Positions 1 to 8,264 of a stretch of DNA of 64,000 nt are shown piece after piece (positions within the stretch are counted from its first letter, which is position 1; each line of letters starts with the position of its first letter). A program made the position numbers and the translations under genes. Below the pieces are notes generated by a model. That model ran no database searches, was not told the origin of the DNA, and saw nothing but the letters and a program-made list of their open reading frames with translations. The DNA is from Nocardia macrotermitis. GTDB taxonomy: Bacteria; Actinomycetota; Actinomycetes; Mycobacteriales; Mycobacteriaceae. Location of the stretch: contig NZ_WEGK01000011.1 of the NCBI RefSeq assembly GCF_009604405.1, forward strand, positions 124,001 through 188,000, written 5' to 3'.

Positions 1-641
1 TGAACCCGAACGCCTTCCGGCGCAAGCCGATTCCGGAAGACGAGATCCTGAACTCGACGATGCTGAACTATCCGCTGACCCAGTACATGTTCTGCTCACC
101 CGACGAGGGCGCGGCGGCGGTGATCATGTGTCGCGGTGATCTGGCCAAGAAGTACACCTCGAACCCGATCTACTTGCGCTCCACCGCGATTCGCACGCGG
201 CGGTACGGCGCGTACGAGGTGCACAGCACGTGGGCGGCCATCGATGAGGACGTGTCGCCGACGGTGTACGCCTCGCGCGCGGCATTCGAGACCGCCGGTA
301 TCGGCCCCGAGGACGTGGACGTCATCCAGCTCCAGGACACCGACGCCGGCGCGGAGCTGATCCACATGGCGGAGAACGGATTCTGCGCCGACGGCGACCA
401 GGAGAAGCTGCTCGCCGAGGGGGCAACCGAGATCGGCGGACGCCTGCCGATCAACACCGACGGCGGCCTGATCGCCAACGGCGAACCGATCGGGGCTTCC
501 GGCATCCGCCAGGTCTACGAGCTGGTCCAGCAGCTGCGCGGTGCCGCCGGCGACCGCCAGGTCCCGGGCAACCCCCGCGTCGGCTACGCCCAGGTCTACG
601 GCGCCCCCGGCACCGCCGCCGCCACGGTCCTGAGCCTGTAG
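1..641 (+). CDS. Thiolase / lipid-transfer-type acyltransferase, C-terminal part
   Basis: Open at the left edge: the frame that begins at base 3 runs without a stop to a TAG at 639-641, so the visible 212 or so residues are the C-terminal half of a longer gene. The residues read as the C-terminal thiolase fold: a helix-rich stretch with IGPEDVDVIQLQDTDAG, then NTDGGLIANGEPIGASGIRQ, where family members carry the substrate-binding Asn/Asp-Gly-Gly and Gly-rich loop, and a terminal GYAQVYGAPGTAAATVL strand. These features fit the SCP2-type thiolases that act in fatty acid or sterol side-chain beta-oxidation rather than the classic FadA type, which ends in a C-x-G active-site loop. KshA further along the window would agree with steroid use, but the substrate cannot be told from this fragment. 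A very strong hairpin follows directly. Confidence 0.85.
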   Translation, partial: NPNAFRRKPIPEDEILNSTMLNYPLTQYMFCSPDEGAAAVIMCRGDLAKKYTSNPIYLRSTAIRTRRYGAYEVHSTWAAIDEDVSPTVYASRAAFETAGIGPEDVDVIQLQDTDAGAELIHMAENGFCADGDQEKLLAEGATEIGGRLPINTDGGLIANGEPIGASGIRQVYELVQQLRGAAGDRQVPGNPRVGYAQVYGAPGTAAATVLSL

Positions 642-653
642 TTCTTTTCGACA

Positions 654-694
654 CGGCCGGGGTGGGGACGATCCGATCGTCCCCACCCCGGCCG
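654..694. terminator. Bidirectional hairpin terminator
   Basis: A perfect 19-bp inverted repeat (654-672 and 676-694) with a 3-nt loop lies between the convergent thiolase and TetR genes. It has no clear U-tract, as is common for actinobacterial terminators, and can serve both strands. Confidence 0.8.
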
Positions 695-712
695 TTGTGC
701 TGTGAAGTCGGG

Positions 713-1363
713 CTACTCGAGCGTGGCTTCGCCGGGCTGGAGCCGTTCGAGGTGGGCGGTGAGGCCCTCGAGGAGTATTGCTGTGCCGCCGCGGAATTCG
801 TCGGTGGGGGACATGGTGCTGGCTTGGGTGGCGGTTTCGGCGAGGAGGGGGAATTCTTCTGCGGGGGCGTGGGTCAGGTGGGTGGTGCCGGGGCCGCCGA
901 GGGAGGCGTAGTGCTCGTTCTGGAGGTGGCCGAGGAGGAAGCCGACGATCGTGCGTTGGGCTATGACGCGGTCGGGGCCGGTGAAACCGGCGTCGGTCAG
1001 GACGGTGAGCATGGTTTCGATCCAGCGCATGACGGCGGGGGCGGACTGGCGGTGGCGCAGGGTCAGCGGGATGGCTGCGGGGTGTGCGGAGGCGACGGTG
1101 CGCAGGCGGTCGAGCAGCAGGGCGGCGCGTTCACACCAGTCGGTGTCCGGGGGGAGGGATACGTCGACGGGGGCGAGAATGCGGTTGACGACCAGGATTT
1201 CGAGTTCGTCGCGGTCCGAGACGTAGCGGTACAGGGCCATCGTCGCCATCCGCAGCTCGCGCGCCACCGCCCGCATGGTCAGGGCGGACAGGCCGTCGCG
1301 ATCGATCACCGTCAGGGCGGCGGTGGCGAGATCGTCGGGGGTGAGGGAGCGGGGGCGGGGCAC
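713..1363 (-). CDS. TetR/AcrR family repressor
   Basis: This 216-residue protein has a normal TetR length. Residues 8-55 form the helix-turn-helix: TPDDLATAALTVIDRDG, then LTMRAVARELRMATMALYRY, with the usual recognition helix ending in ALYRYV. The rest is an all-helical ligand domain of the TetR_C_11-like kind and gives no hint of the ligand. It is transcribed away from the peroxiredoxin-like gene at 1435, and the 71-bp gap between them holds a large palindrome (1372-1418). This is the standard layout of an autoregulated repressor that also controls its divergent neighbour. Confidence 0.88.
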   Translation of the reverse strand: MPRPRSLTPDDLATAALTVIDRDGLSALTMRAVARELRMATMALYRYVSDRDELEILVVNRILAPVDVSLPPDTDWCERAALLLDRLRTVASAHPAAIPLTLRHRQSAPAVMRWIETMLTVLTDAGFTGPDRVIAQRTIVGFLLGHLQNEHYASLGGPGTTHLTHAPAEEFPLLAETATQASTMSPTDEFRGGTAILLEGLTAHLERLQPGEATLE

Positions 1364-1371
1364 GGATTGAC

Positions 1372-1418
1372 AGCGTACGGGATACGCGCATACTGGAGAT
1401 AAGCGTATCTCGTACGCT
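1372..1418. promoter_or_regulatory. Probable TetR operator in divergent promoter
   Basis: AGCGTACGGGATACGC at 1372-1387 matches the reverse complement of GCGTATCTCGTACGCT at 1403-1418 at 15 of 16 positions. An inner palindrome GAGATA-AGCG-TATCTC overlaps the right arm. The element fills the gap between the starts of the TetR gene (1363) and the 1435 gene, so binding there would repress both. That the adjacent TetR binds it is inferred. Confidence 0.75.
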
Positions 1419-1434
1419 TACGAAGGGAGTTGCC

Positions 1435-1998
1435 ATGTCATTGTCGTCATCGGTGCCCGCCCGGACGCTGATCACCATCGCCGGAACCGAAGTCTCCGTC
1501 CCCGACCCGAATCGCCTGGTGCACTTGCAGTTCCGCCGCTTCGCCGGATGTCCGGTGTGCAGTCTGCACCTGCGCTCGTTCGTCCTACGCCACCATGAGA
1601 TCACCGCCGCCGGAATCCACGAGGTGGTGGTATTCCATTCCAGCGCAACCGAATTGCGCGCCCAAACCGCCGCCGTCCCGCTGGACCTGATCGCCGACCC
1701 CGCCCGCGCGCTGTACCGCGAATTCGGCGTCGAATCCAGCCCCCGCGCCCTGCTCGACCCGCGCGGCTGGCCCGCCATCATCCGCAGCGTCGCCAACGAG
1801 ATCCGGGCGGTACGCCGCCACGAGAAGCCGCCCACCCCCGCCCACGCCGACGGCGGACGCCTGGGCCTGCCCGCCGACTTCCTCATCGCCCCCGACGGCA
1901 CGGTCCTGGCCGCCAAACGCGGCGTCCACCTCGACGACCAGTGGTCCGTGGACGAACTCCTCGCCCACGCCGCCCGCACGACGGGCGTGACACGATGA
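1435..1998 (+). CDS. Peroxiredoxin-like / AhpC-TSA family thioredoxin-fold protein
   Basis: This protein has 187 residues with a thioredoxin-like fold: a beta strand, then a redox loop with FAGCPVCSLHL, placing two cysteines at residues 39 and 42 (CPVC), then the usual helix. A later conserved segment, LPADFLIAPDGTVLAAKRG, matches the strand-turn-strand of the AhpC/TSA family. The protein belongs to the peroxiredoxin-like group whose members act as thiol reductases or peroxidases. The partner reductant is unknown. The ATG follows a GAAGGGAGTTGCC ribosome binding site. The stop overlaps the start of the SnoaL-like gene (ATGA at 1995-1998), so the two are translationally coupled, and both are probably controlled by the divergent TetR. 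Confidence 0.8.
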   Translation: MSLSSSVPARTLITIAGTEVSVPDPNRLVHLQFRRFAGCPVCSLHLRSFVLRHHEITAAGIHEVVVFHSSATELRAQTAAVPLDLIADPARALYREFGVESSPRALLDPRGWPAIIRSVANEIRAVRRHEKPPTPAHADGGRLGLPADFLIAPDGTVLAAKRGVHLDDQWSVDELLAHAARTTGVTR

Positions 1999-2393
1999 CG
2001 CCCCCCGACATCGCAGGCATCCACACCGAAGCCGACCTGACCGAATTCCTGACCCACTACCCCGAACGGATGGCATTCGGCGACGAAGCCCCCGGCGACA
2101 TCCTCGACCGCTGGTTCGCCCCCGACTTCGAGTTCCGCAACGACGGCATCACCCTGGACCGCCAACGCCTCATCGACCACGCGCGCCCCGCCCGCCGCAA
2201 CGTCCGCCGACTACACGTCGAACCCCATTCGATGATGTTGTCGGACAAAGGAATAGCCGCCCATTACACCCTGGCAGCCACCATGCGCACCGGCAACCTA
2301 CTCGCCACCGAAATCTACCTCACCGGCAGACTCGCCCCGGACGGCCGCATCACCACCATCGACCAATGCACCCGCATCCTACCCACCGAATAA
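1995..2393 (+). CDS. SnoaL-like (NTF2-fold) protein
   Basis: This 132-residue protein is of the size and type of SnoaL-like/NTF2 domains, which are small cone-shaped alpha+beta barrels that act as isomerases, hydrolases or binding proteins. ILDRWFAPDFEFRNDGIT near the N-terminus and GRLAPDGRITTIDQCTRIL near the C-terminus are typical. The ATG at 1995 was chosen because it forms an ATGA overlap with the upstream stop; an in-frame ATG 54 bases earlier would lie deep in the previous gene. Its function is not known. Coupling to the peroxiredoxin-like protein and the TetR suggests a small inducible redox or detoxification unit. Confidence 0.7.
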   Translation: MTPPDIAGIHTEADLTEFLTHYPERMAFGDEAPGDILDRWFAPDFEFRNDGITLDRQRLIDHARPARRNVRRLHVEPHSMMLSDKGIAAHYTLAATMRTGNLLATEIYLTGRLAPDGRITTIDQCTRILPTE

Positions 2394-2403
2394 GACTGCG
2401 TTG

Positions 2404-3172
2404 CCCGCCCCGAATACCCGAACCAATTGGGCGACAACACTGTTCACCGGCATCCGGGTGAACCACTGCAATATTGCGCAGCATTCGGGAGCTGCCGCGA
2501 CCGATAGCCCGTTCCCGGTGAGACGATGGTGGCCTGCCCGACTCGCCGCACCGGTGTCGGTCTGAACTGGTTGGGCGACATGCTGTTCGCGAGCGTTCGG
2601 GTGAGTTATCGCAATGTCGCGCGGCATTCGGGAGGGTGTGGCGACCGCTGGCCCGTTCTCGGCAGGACGGTGGTGGCCTGACCGACTCGCCGCATCATTG
2701 TCGACCCGAACCGATTGGTCGACAACGTTGTTCGCGAGCGGCCGGGTAAGTCGGCGCAACGTTGCGCGGCATTCGGGTGCGGCGATCGATGGCCGGTCTC
2801 GGTGGGGCAGTGGTGGCCTGCCTGATCCGCCGCAACGCTGTCGGCCTGAAGTGCTTGGTCGACAACGTTGTTCGCGAGCGGCGGGGTAAGTCGGCGCAAC
2901 GTTGCGCGGCATTCGGGTGCGGCGATCGATGGCCGGTCTCGGTGGGGCAGTGGTGGCCTGCCTGATCCGCCGCAACGCTGTCGGCCTGAACTGCTTGGTC
3001 GACAACGTTGTTCGCGAGCGGCCGGGTAAGTCGGCGCAACGTTGCGCGGCATTCGGGTGCGGCGATCGATGGCCCGTTTTCGGCAGGACGGTGGTGGTCT
3101 GCCCGACTCGCCGCAACGGTGTCGGCCCAAACTGGTTGGGTAGCAACGTTGTTTGTGGCCCGGGGTCGACGG
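2404..3172. repeat. Tandem array of about 140-bp units between convergent genes
   Basis: The whole gap between the 3' ends of the SnoaL-like and phosphatase genes is filled by a direct repeat. The anchor GCATTCGGG recurs at 2481, 2624, 2769, 2909 and 3049, so units are 140-145 bp. The central two (2769-3048) are almost identical; outer copies are degenerate and the first and last are partial. Each unit also contains GTCGACAACGTTGTTCGCGA. Several frames stay open through the array, as expected of GC-rich repeats, but no start/RBS or protein-like sequence is convincing. It is not a CRISPR, because there are no short repeats with unique spacers. Confidence 0.9.
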
Positions 3173-3179
3173 TGGTGTG

Positions 3180-3962
3180 CTACTCGAGTAACGCCGCGCG
3201 CAGGCGCTCCAGGTCCTCGGGGCCGAAGTCGAGGCCGTTGGTGAGGTAGTTGTCGAAGGTGCCGTAGGTGGATTCGAGGGTGGTGAAGGCGGCGGACAGG
3301 TAGGACGGGTCCTGGTAGAGGAGTTCGCGCATGGCGGCGGGGTCGCGGATCTTGCCGGATTCGGCGGCGCGGGTGATCCAGGCCTGGTAGGAGGGCCAGA
3401 CGTAGTCGTTGGTGGCCAGGTAGTCGGCTACGACCTGGTCGTGGGGGACGCCGAGGGCGGTCAGGACGATCGCGGCCATCCAGCCGGTGCGGTCCTTGCC
3501 CGCGGTGCAGTGGAACAGCAGGGGGGCGCGGTCGGGGGTGGCGATCAGGTGCAGGGTGCGGGCGAAGGCGGCGCGGTAGTCGGGTTCGGTGATGAACTGG
3601 CGGTTGATCCGGCGCATCACCTCCGCGGCCCGGCCCTCACCGAGATCCGGTGCGGCAGTGGCAGATTCGTCGGAGACCGAACTCAGGGTGGCGGTGATGT
3701 TGCCGCCGGAGATCGGCAGCTCGAACCGTTCGACACCGGGCGGCAGGCGATCCGGCCCGGCCCCGGTGATCTCCCGGGAACTCCGGAAATCGACCACCGT
3801 GCGCAGGCCGAGCCCGGCCAGCACCGCCACGTCGCCGTCGGTGAGTTTGTGCAGCGCGTCGGCGCGGAACAGGCGTCCGGCGGCCAACCTCCGGCCCTCG
3901 GCGGTGACGAAACCGCCGAGATCCCGGACGTTGACCGCGCCCTCCAGTTCGATGAGACCCAT
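3180..3962 (-). CDS. Protein tyrosine/serine phosphatase, MptpB type
   Basis: This 260-residue enzyme carries the P-loop HCTAGKDRTG (His151, Cys152, Arg158), which is exactly the motif of the mycobacterial PtpB family. The N-terminal LEGAVNVRDLGGF is also diagnostic of this family, as is VVDFRSSREI, which supplies the general-acid region. Members hydrolyse phosphotyrosine and often phosphoserine or phosphoinositides; in pathogenic mycobacteria PtpB is secreted and acts on host signalling. No signal peptide is visible here, which is also true of PtpB. The physiological substrate in this organism cannot be inferred. The 3' end abuts the 140-bp repeat array, and the next gene (SDR-like) lies upstream on the same strand. 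Confidence 0.9.
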   Translation of the reverse strand: MGLIELEGAVNVRDLGGFVTAEGRRLAAGRLFRADALHKLTDGDVAVLAGLGLRTVVDFRSSREITGAGPDRLPPGVERFELPISGGNITATLSSVSDESATAAPDLGEGRAAEVMRRINRQFITEPDYRAAFARTLHLIATPDRAPLLFHCTAGKDRTGWMAAIVLTALGVPHDQVVADYLATNDYVWPSYQAWITRAAESGKIRDPAAMRELLYQDPSYLSAAFTTLESTYGTFDNYLTNGLDFGPEDLERLRAALLE

Positions 3963-4038
3963 ACCGTCACGGTAGCCGGGGCGCGTCGAGCGCGCCGACC
4001 GGTTTCCGTTCAGTGGCAGGTCCAGCGAAAACGGCCCG

Positions 4039-4707
4039 TCAGGAAGCGGGCCCGGTCGACGCGATCACCTGATCCACGGCCTCGGCGGCGGGTGTCGGGC
4101 CGTCGGTGAGTTCGACGATGACCCGGCTCAACTCCGGCCGGTGCAGCGCCGCATCGATGAACGCCGCCACCCCGTCCCGATGCACATCGCCGTACTCGAT
4201 CGCGAGACCCGCTGTGACACAACCGTTCCCGGGCTCGTCCCGCAACGTCCCCGGCCGCACGATCACCCAGTCCAGATCGGTACGGCTCAGGTACACATCC
4301 GCGGTCTTCTTCACCCGCATGTAGTGCTCGAACCCTTCACTGATCGGCCGACCGCGTCCGGCGTCGGGAAAGACCGAGACCAGCACGAACCGCGAGATCC
4401 CGGCGCGGCGCGCGGCCTCGGCGGCCTTCTCGAGCCCGGTGCCGTCGATCGCGGTGGTCTGGTCCCGCCCGGTGCCGTGCGCGCCCGCGGAGAACACCAC
4501 CGCGTCGTGCCCGCGGAACTTCTCGGCGAGTTCGTCGACACTGTCGGCGATCAGATCACCGGTCAGTGGCGTCGCCCCGGTCTCCGCGATCACCGCGGCC
4601 TGCTCGGGACGGCGATGCATCCCGGTCACCTCGTCGCCACGTGCGTGCAGCAGCGCGGCCAGCGGCCGCCCGACACCCCCGGCGGCACCGATCTGGAACA
4701 CCTTCAT
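4039..4707 (-). CDS. NAD(P)-binding atypical SDR (NmrA/YwnB-like)
   Basis: This 222-residue Rossmann protein begins MKVFQIGAAGGVGRPLAALL, so the dinucleotide-binding Gly-rich loop lies at residues 7-13. It continues with GDEVTGMHRRPEQ (NADP-type basic residues after strand 2) and DAVVFSAG, and lacks the Tyr-x-x-x-Lys pair of classical SDRs, which places it among atypical SDRs. DWVIVRPGTLRDEPGNG is typical of NAD(P)H-binding proteins of the YwnB/NmrA kind. The start at 4707 was preferred because a GGAGG ribosome binding site lies just upstream, although the frame is open 60 bases further. It diverges from the TetR gene at 4895 and may be controlled by it. Catalytic activity is uncertain. Confidence 0.8.
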   Translation of the reverse strand: MKVFQIGAAGGVGRPLAALLHARGDEVTGMHRRPEQAAVIAETGATPLTGDLIADSVDELAEKFRGHDAVVFSAGAHGTGRDQTTAIDGTGLEKAAEAARRAGISRFVLVSVFPDAGRGRPISEGFEHYMRVKKTADVYLSRTDLDWVIVRPGTLRDEPGNGCVTAGLAIEYGDVHRDGVAAFIDAALHRPELSRVIVELTDGPTPAAEAVDQVIASTGPAS

Positions 4708-4881
4708 CGACACACCCTCCTCGTCCGAATGTCCCAATAGTCCGAATGATCCGGATGGCCCGAACATCCTGCGGGCACCGGCAATTCGATCTTCAGGCTA
4801 GTCGGCCCCGGGACGCCCTCGAACCGCCCGGCTCACCGATGAATTTCCCGCACAACCCGATGAATCGATGTGATCGGTTCC

Positions 4882-4894
4882 GTATCATTGATAC
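4882..4894. promoter_or_regulatory. Palindrome abutting the TetR start codon
   Basis: GTATCATTGATAC is a perfect 6+1+6 palindrome that ends at the base before the ATG at 4895. This leaves no room for a ribosome binding site, so the TetR mRNA may be leaderless, or the site may be an autoregulatory operator over the promoter. The role is inferred from position only. Confidence 0.5.
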
Positions 4895-5512
4895 ATGGTG
4901 GGTGGACTCGACGAGCGGATACTGGACGTGGCGCTGGACCGGATGCTGTGCACCGGCATTCGCGAGGCCAGTATCGAAGAGGTCGCGCGCTGCGCGGGCC
5001 TGGCCGAACCCGATGTGCTCGCCCGCTTCCCGACACCCGAGGATCTGGTGGACGCGGTGCTGTCCCGCGAGGTGCGGCGCATGCTGGCCGAACTCACCGC
5101 GGTGAGCGTGACGACCGAGGGCATAGACGCCCAGATCGAATCGGTCTCGCTGCACATCCTCGCGAGCATCCGCTCGCATCCGCTGGTGACCCGGCTGCTG
5201 GAGGTGACACCCAGCGAGAGCCTGGGGTACTACACCGTGCGCGGTGGACAACTGGTCTCCCTGGGCAGCCGCTACATCGTGGCCATTCTGGAGCACGCGC
5301 AGGCCGCCGGTCTGGTCGATCGCTACGATCCGCAACCGACGGCGGAAATGCTTGCCCGCCTGGCACATTCGCTACTGTTCGTGCCGGAGGGCGAGACCGA
5401 TTTCCGGGATACCGACCGCGTGCACGCGTTCGTGCTGGACACCATCGTGCCGCTGATCAAACACGGTCTGCCGACCCTGGAGATCGACCACGTCAGTGAT
5501 CGTGCGGAGTGA
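4895..5512 (+). CDS. TetR-family protein with an unusual recognition helix
   Basis: This 205-residue protein is clearly paralogous to the TetR proteins at 5524 and 15556. All share DERILDxAL near the N-terminus, the central HPLVTRLLEVTPSE / FYTVRG segment and a C-terminal ARLAHSLL...IVPLIKHGL. In the two paralogues the recognition helix reads NRVTIYRRF, while here the same place reads AEPDVLARF, so the normally conserved Thr-Ile-Tyr contacts are gone. The protein may bind a different site, bind weakly, or act by mixed dimer formation. A palindrome touches its start codon. Its 3' end faces that of the 5524 TetR, only 11 bp away. Confidence 0.85.
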   Translation: MVGGLDERILDVALDRMLCTGIREASIEEVARCAGLAEPDVLARFPTPEDLVDAVLSREVRRMLAELTAVSVTTEGIDAQIESVSLHILASIRSHPLVTRLLEVTPSESLGYYTVRGGQLVSLGSRYIVAILEHAQAAGLVDRYDPQPTAEMLARLAHSLLFVPEGETDFRDTDRVHAFVLDTIVPLIKHGLPTLEIDHVSDRAE

Positions 5513-5523
5513 ATATTCCGAAA

Positions 5524-6174
5524 TCAGCTGCTACGGGCGGATTTTGCGCGTTGCGAGCGGCCCTGCCCGTCGGCCGTCGCGCGCGTCGGTAGGCCGTGTT
5601 TGACCAACGGTACGATACTGGTCGCCACGAACGCGCGGACCTGGTCCTCGTCCCGGAAGTCCAGATCCCCGACCGGGGTCAGCAGCACCGAATGTGCCAG
5701 GCGGGCAAGCAGTTCCGCGACCGGACGGATGTCGTACTGATCGATGGCGCCGCTCTTCTGGGTGCTCTCCAGGACGTGCACGATATAGCGGATGCCGCTC
5801 TTGACCGACTGTTGACCGCGCACGGTGTAGAAGTCGAGGATCTCCTCCGGGGCCACGTCCAGCAGTTGGGTGACCAGCGGGTGGGTGTGGGTCCGGGTCA
5901 GCACGTAGACGATGGTCTCCTCGATCTGCTGGTCCACGCCCTTGGTGGCGGTGGCGATCGTGGTGACCTCGGCCAGCGTGCGCTGGATCTCGCGGGCGAG
6001 CATGGCGTCGATCAGGTTCTCCTTGGTGGTGAACCGCCGGTAGATCGTCACCCGGTTGACTCCGGCACGTCGCGCGATGTCGTCCAGACTCGCCCGCCGG
6101 ATGCCGACCTGCAACACCCGGGTCAATGCCGCGTCGAGAATTCGTTCGTCCATATCGTCCCGTGCTGCTGCCAT
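5524..6174 (-). CDS. TetR-family repressor
   Basis: This 216-residue regulator has a textbook TetR DNA-binding domain: MDERILDAALTRVLQVG, then RASLDDIARRAGVNRVTIYR at roughly residues 26-45, followed by a family-specific ligand domain with VTQLLDVAPEEILDFYTVRG. It is close to the 15556 regulator, which sits in an operon with a DUF2236 oxygenase. Its own upstream neighbour is the 3' end of the Tat-exported flavoprotein gene, on the same strand. The last 20 or so residues are basic and serine-rich. The three paralogues in 11 kb probably arose by duplication and may respond to related hydrophobic ligands; that is inference. Confidence 0.88.
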   Translation of the reverse strand: MAAARDDMDERILDAALTRVLQVGIRRASLDDIARRAGVNRVTIYRRFTTKENLIDAMLAREIQRTLAEVTTIATATKGVDQQIEETIVYVLTRTHTHPLVTQLLDVAPEEILDFYTVRGQQSVKSGIRYIVHVLESTQKSGAIDQYDIRPVAELLARLAHSVLLTPVGDLDFRDEDQVRAFVATSIVPLVKHGLPTRATADGQGRSQRAKSARSS

Positions 6175-6287
6175 GCATCAAAGGTACATAATCGGTTTCT
6201 TCGCTGCGTAACGGAGAAGTCACGACTACCGAATGCCGAACGACCCGGAAACAGTTCCGGGCCGCTCGGATCGGTAGCGCACGAGGA

Positions 6288-8168
6288 CTAGGAGTCCCAG
6301 ATCTGCTTCTTGCCCTGTCGGTAGAGCCCGGCGTCCTGCTGCCGGATGCCGTCGAACTCCTTGATGGTCTTGTGCGGCCAGATCGTGGCCTTCTTGGAGG
6401 TCGACCCGGACGCGGACAGGATGGCGTTGGCCGCCATCCGGCCACCCTCGTTCGCGCCCTCCATGGTGGCGAGGTCGATCTGGCTCTGGTTGTAGTCACC
6501 CGCCAGGAACATGTTCGGGATCTTGGTCGGCCCGGTGGGGCGGATCTCCCAGGAGCCCGCGGTATTGATCAGCAGCGGGTCCTCGTTCGTGTAACTCGAA
6601 CCGTTCCACTTCATGCCGGGATCCAGGTTCCAGCCCACCAGGTTGTTGGAGTGGATCTTGTCGGCCGTCGAGGTGATCTGGTACCAGGCCTCCTTGGCGA
6701 CCTCCTGCGGGCTGCACTGGTCGGCCCGCTTCTTGTTCTGCACGCCGGGTGTGCGCCAGTCCGAAATGTCAACCGACAGAATGCTTTTCACGCTGCCGTC
6801 GCCGTAGTCCTTCGAGAAGTCCGGGTGCAGCCGCTTCCAGTGGTGGGTCTGGTGGATGCCCGACATCCGCCAGGGCGACTCGATGAAGAGCATGTGTCCG
6901 GGCGATTCGATGGTGTCGGTGTTGAGGTAGAACTGGATGCCGGTCATCCAGTCGCAGAACAGCTCCTTGATCCGGCCCAGCGAGGGATCGATGGCCAGGA
7001 TCTCCGGGCTGAACAGCGTGCTGACCTTGTCCGGCGGCAACGCGACGACGAACCAGTCCGCGTCCACCTCCTTGGTCGCCCCCGAGGCGTCCTTGATGAC
7101 GGCCGAGGTGATCTTGCCGTCCTTCACCGTCAGCGACTGACAGGCCGAACCCAACTGCATGTCGACATTGAGCTTCTCGAGCTGCTCGACCCACGGATCG
7201 ATCCACACCTCGTTGGTCGGCCCGCAGAGGCAGTTGTCGAAGGTCTTGCCCTTGACGTGCTCGTTGCGACCCAGGAAGGACAGCAGGATGCACTCGATCT
7301 CACCGCAGATCGTCTTCGCGCTGGCGAGGTTCTCCTTCGCGGCGACGAAATCCCGGCAGATGCTCGAGACGATGAGTTTCGCGGTCGGATTGGAACCCGG
7401 TCCGATGCCGCAGTATTTGTCGAACGGCACCTTCTCCCATTGCCCGATGCGGCGCTCGTCGGAACTGCCGAGGTACACCACCCACTTGCGGATGATGTTG
7501 TACATCTCGCCGTAGGGGATCTTGGGAATCCAGGTCATACCGCCCAGCAGCGTGTCCAGAATCCAGTTGATGTTCACCGCCTCGAGCACATCCCCGGTCC
7601 AGAACCCGCCGGGGATGGTGAGGTTGCCGCCCCGCTCCTCGATCCCGACGCTCGGGACCGTGACGAGGTTGTCCATGACGCCGTTCTTGTTGCCCGGGAA
7701 CGGAATTCGAGCCATGGTGTCCCAGGTGACCTGGTAGTACCCGGGGAAGAAGCGGTATCCGTGCTCACCGGGCACGGGCTTGCGGCCACCGGACACCGGC
7801 ATCGAGCTGTCCATACTGCGGGCCTTGCCGCCCCAGGCGCGCGGCTCGTAGATGGTGACGTGGAAGCCGCGCTCGGACAATTCGTGCGCGGCGGTCATCC
7901 CGGCCACGCCGCCGCCCAGCACGACGACCCGGTTGCTGCCGGGCGCCGCCGCGGTGGTGTTCATCGCCGCCGACGGCGCGGAGGTCGGCGTCTGCGACGG
8001 GGTGGTGGTCGCGGGCGTGGTCGTGGTGGGTGTCGGAGTACCTGACGGGGTCGTCGTGGTCGTGGGCTGCGCTTGCGCAACTCCCGCCGTCGCGGCGGCA
8101 GCCACGGCCAGTGAGCCGGCAGCTGCGCCCTTCAATACCTTTCGGCGGTTTACTTCGGAGTCGGCCAT
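6288..8168 (-). CDS. Tat-exported FAD-dependent amine-oxidase/desaturase-like flavoprotein
   Basis: The start at 8168 gives MADSEVNRRKVLKGAAAGSL, a twin-arginine signal (RRKVLK) followed by a hydrophobic Ala-rich stretch and an AxA-type cleavage site near residue 35. A Thr/Pro-rich linker of about 45 residues follows. The FAD Rossmann motif is VVVLGGGVAGMTAAHELSER, and the C-terminal FAD segment is IPNMFLAGDYNQSQIDLATM, as in phytoene-desaturase/HpnE-type enzymes. It has 626 residues in all. Export with folded cofactor fits the Tat route, and TatA/TatB-like genes lie 1-2.5 kb away. The frame is open for 64 codons upstream, but a GAGGA site and the signal peptide decide for 8168. The substrate is unknown; an isoprenoid or other lipid is a guess from family. 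Confidence 0.85.
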   Translation of the reverse strand: MADSEVNRRKVLKGAAAGSLAVAAAATAGVAQAQPTTTTTPSGTPTPTTTTPATTTPSQTPTSAPSAAMNTTAAAPGSNRVVVLGGGVAGMTAAHELSERGFHVTIYEPRAWGGKARSMDSSMPVSGGRKPVPGEHGYRFFPGYYQVTWDTMARIPFPGNKNGVMDNLVTVPSVGIEERGGNLTIPGGFWTGDVLEAVNINWILDTLLGGMTWIPKIPYGEMYNIIRKWVVYLGSSDERRIGQWEKVPFDKYCGIGPGSNPTAKLIVSSICRDFVAAKENLASAKTICGEIECILLSFLGRNEHVKGKTFDNCLCGPTNEVWIDPWVEQLEKLNVDMQLGSACQSLTVKDGKITSAVIKDASGATKEVDADWFVVALPPDKVSTLFSPEILAIDPSLGRIKELFCDWMTGIQFYLNTDTIESPGHMLFIESPWRMSGIHQTHHWKRLHPDFSKDYGDGSVKSILSVDISDWRTPGVQNKKRADQCSPQEVAKEAWYQITSTADKIHSNNLVGWNLDPGMKWNGSSYTNEDPLLINTAGSWEIRPTGPTKIPNMFLAGDYNQSQIDLATMEGANEGGRMAANAILSASGSTSKKATIWPHKTIKEFDGIRQQDAGLYRQGKKQIWDS

Positions 8169-8264
8169 TGAATCCGTCCTCATCGACAGCAGGCCAGCGG
8201 TCGAGTCCCGCCAACTATATGCACGAGTAATCCTGCTGGTCAATAATGTGTCGAAATTTGGTGC

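Noticed and set aside
2379..3146. Minus- and plus-strand open frames through the 140-bp array
   Set aside because: Repeat-driven openness, Arg/Pro/Thr-rich composition and no ribosome binding site or family likeness.
2404..3172. CRISPR array
   Set aside because: Whole 140-bp units repeat without unique spacers and no cas gene is nearby; the same holds for the 69-bp array.
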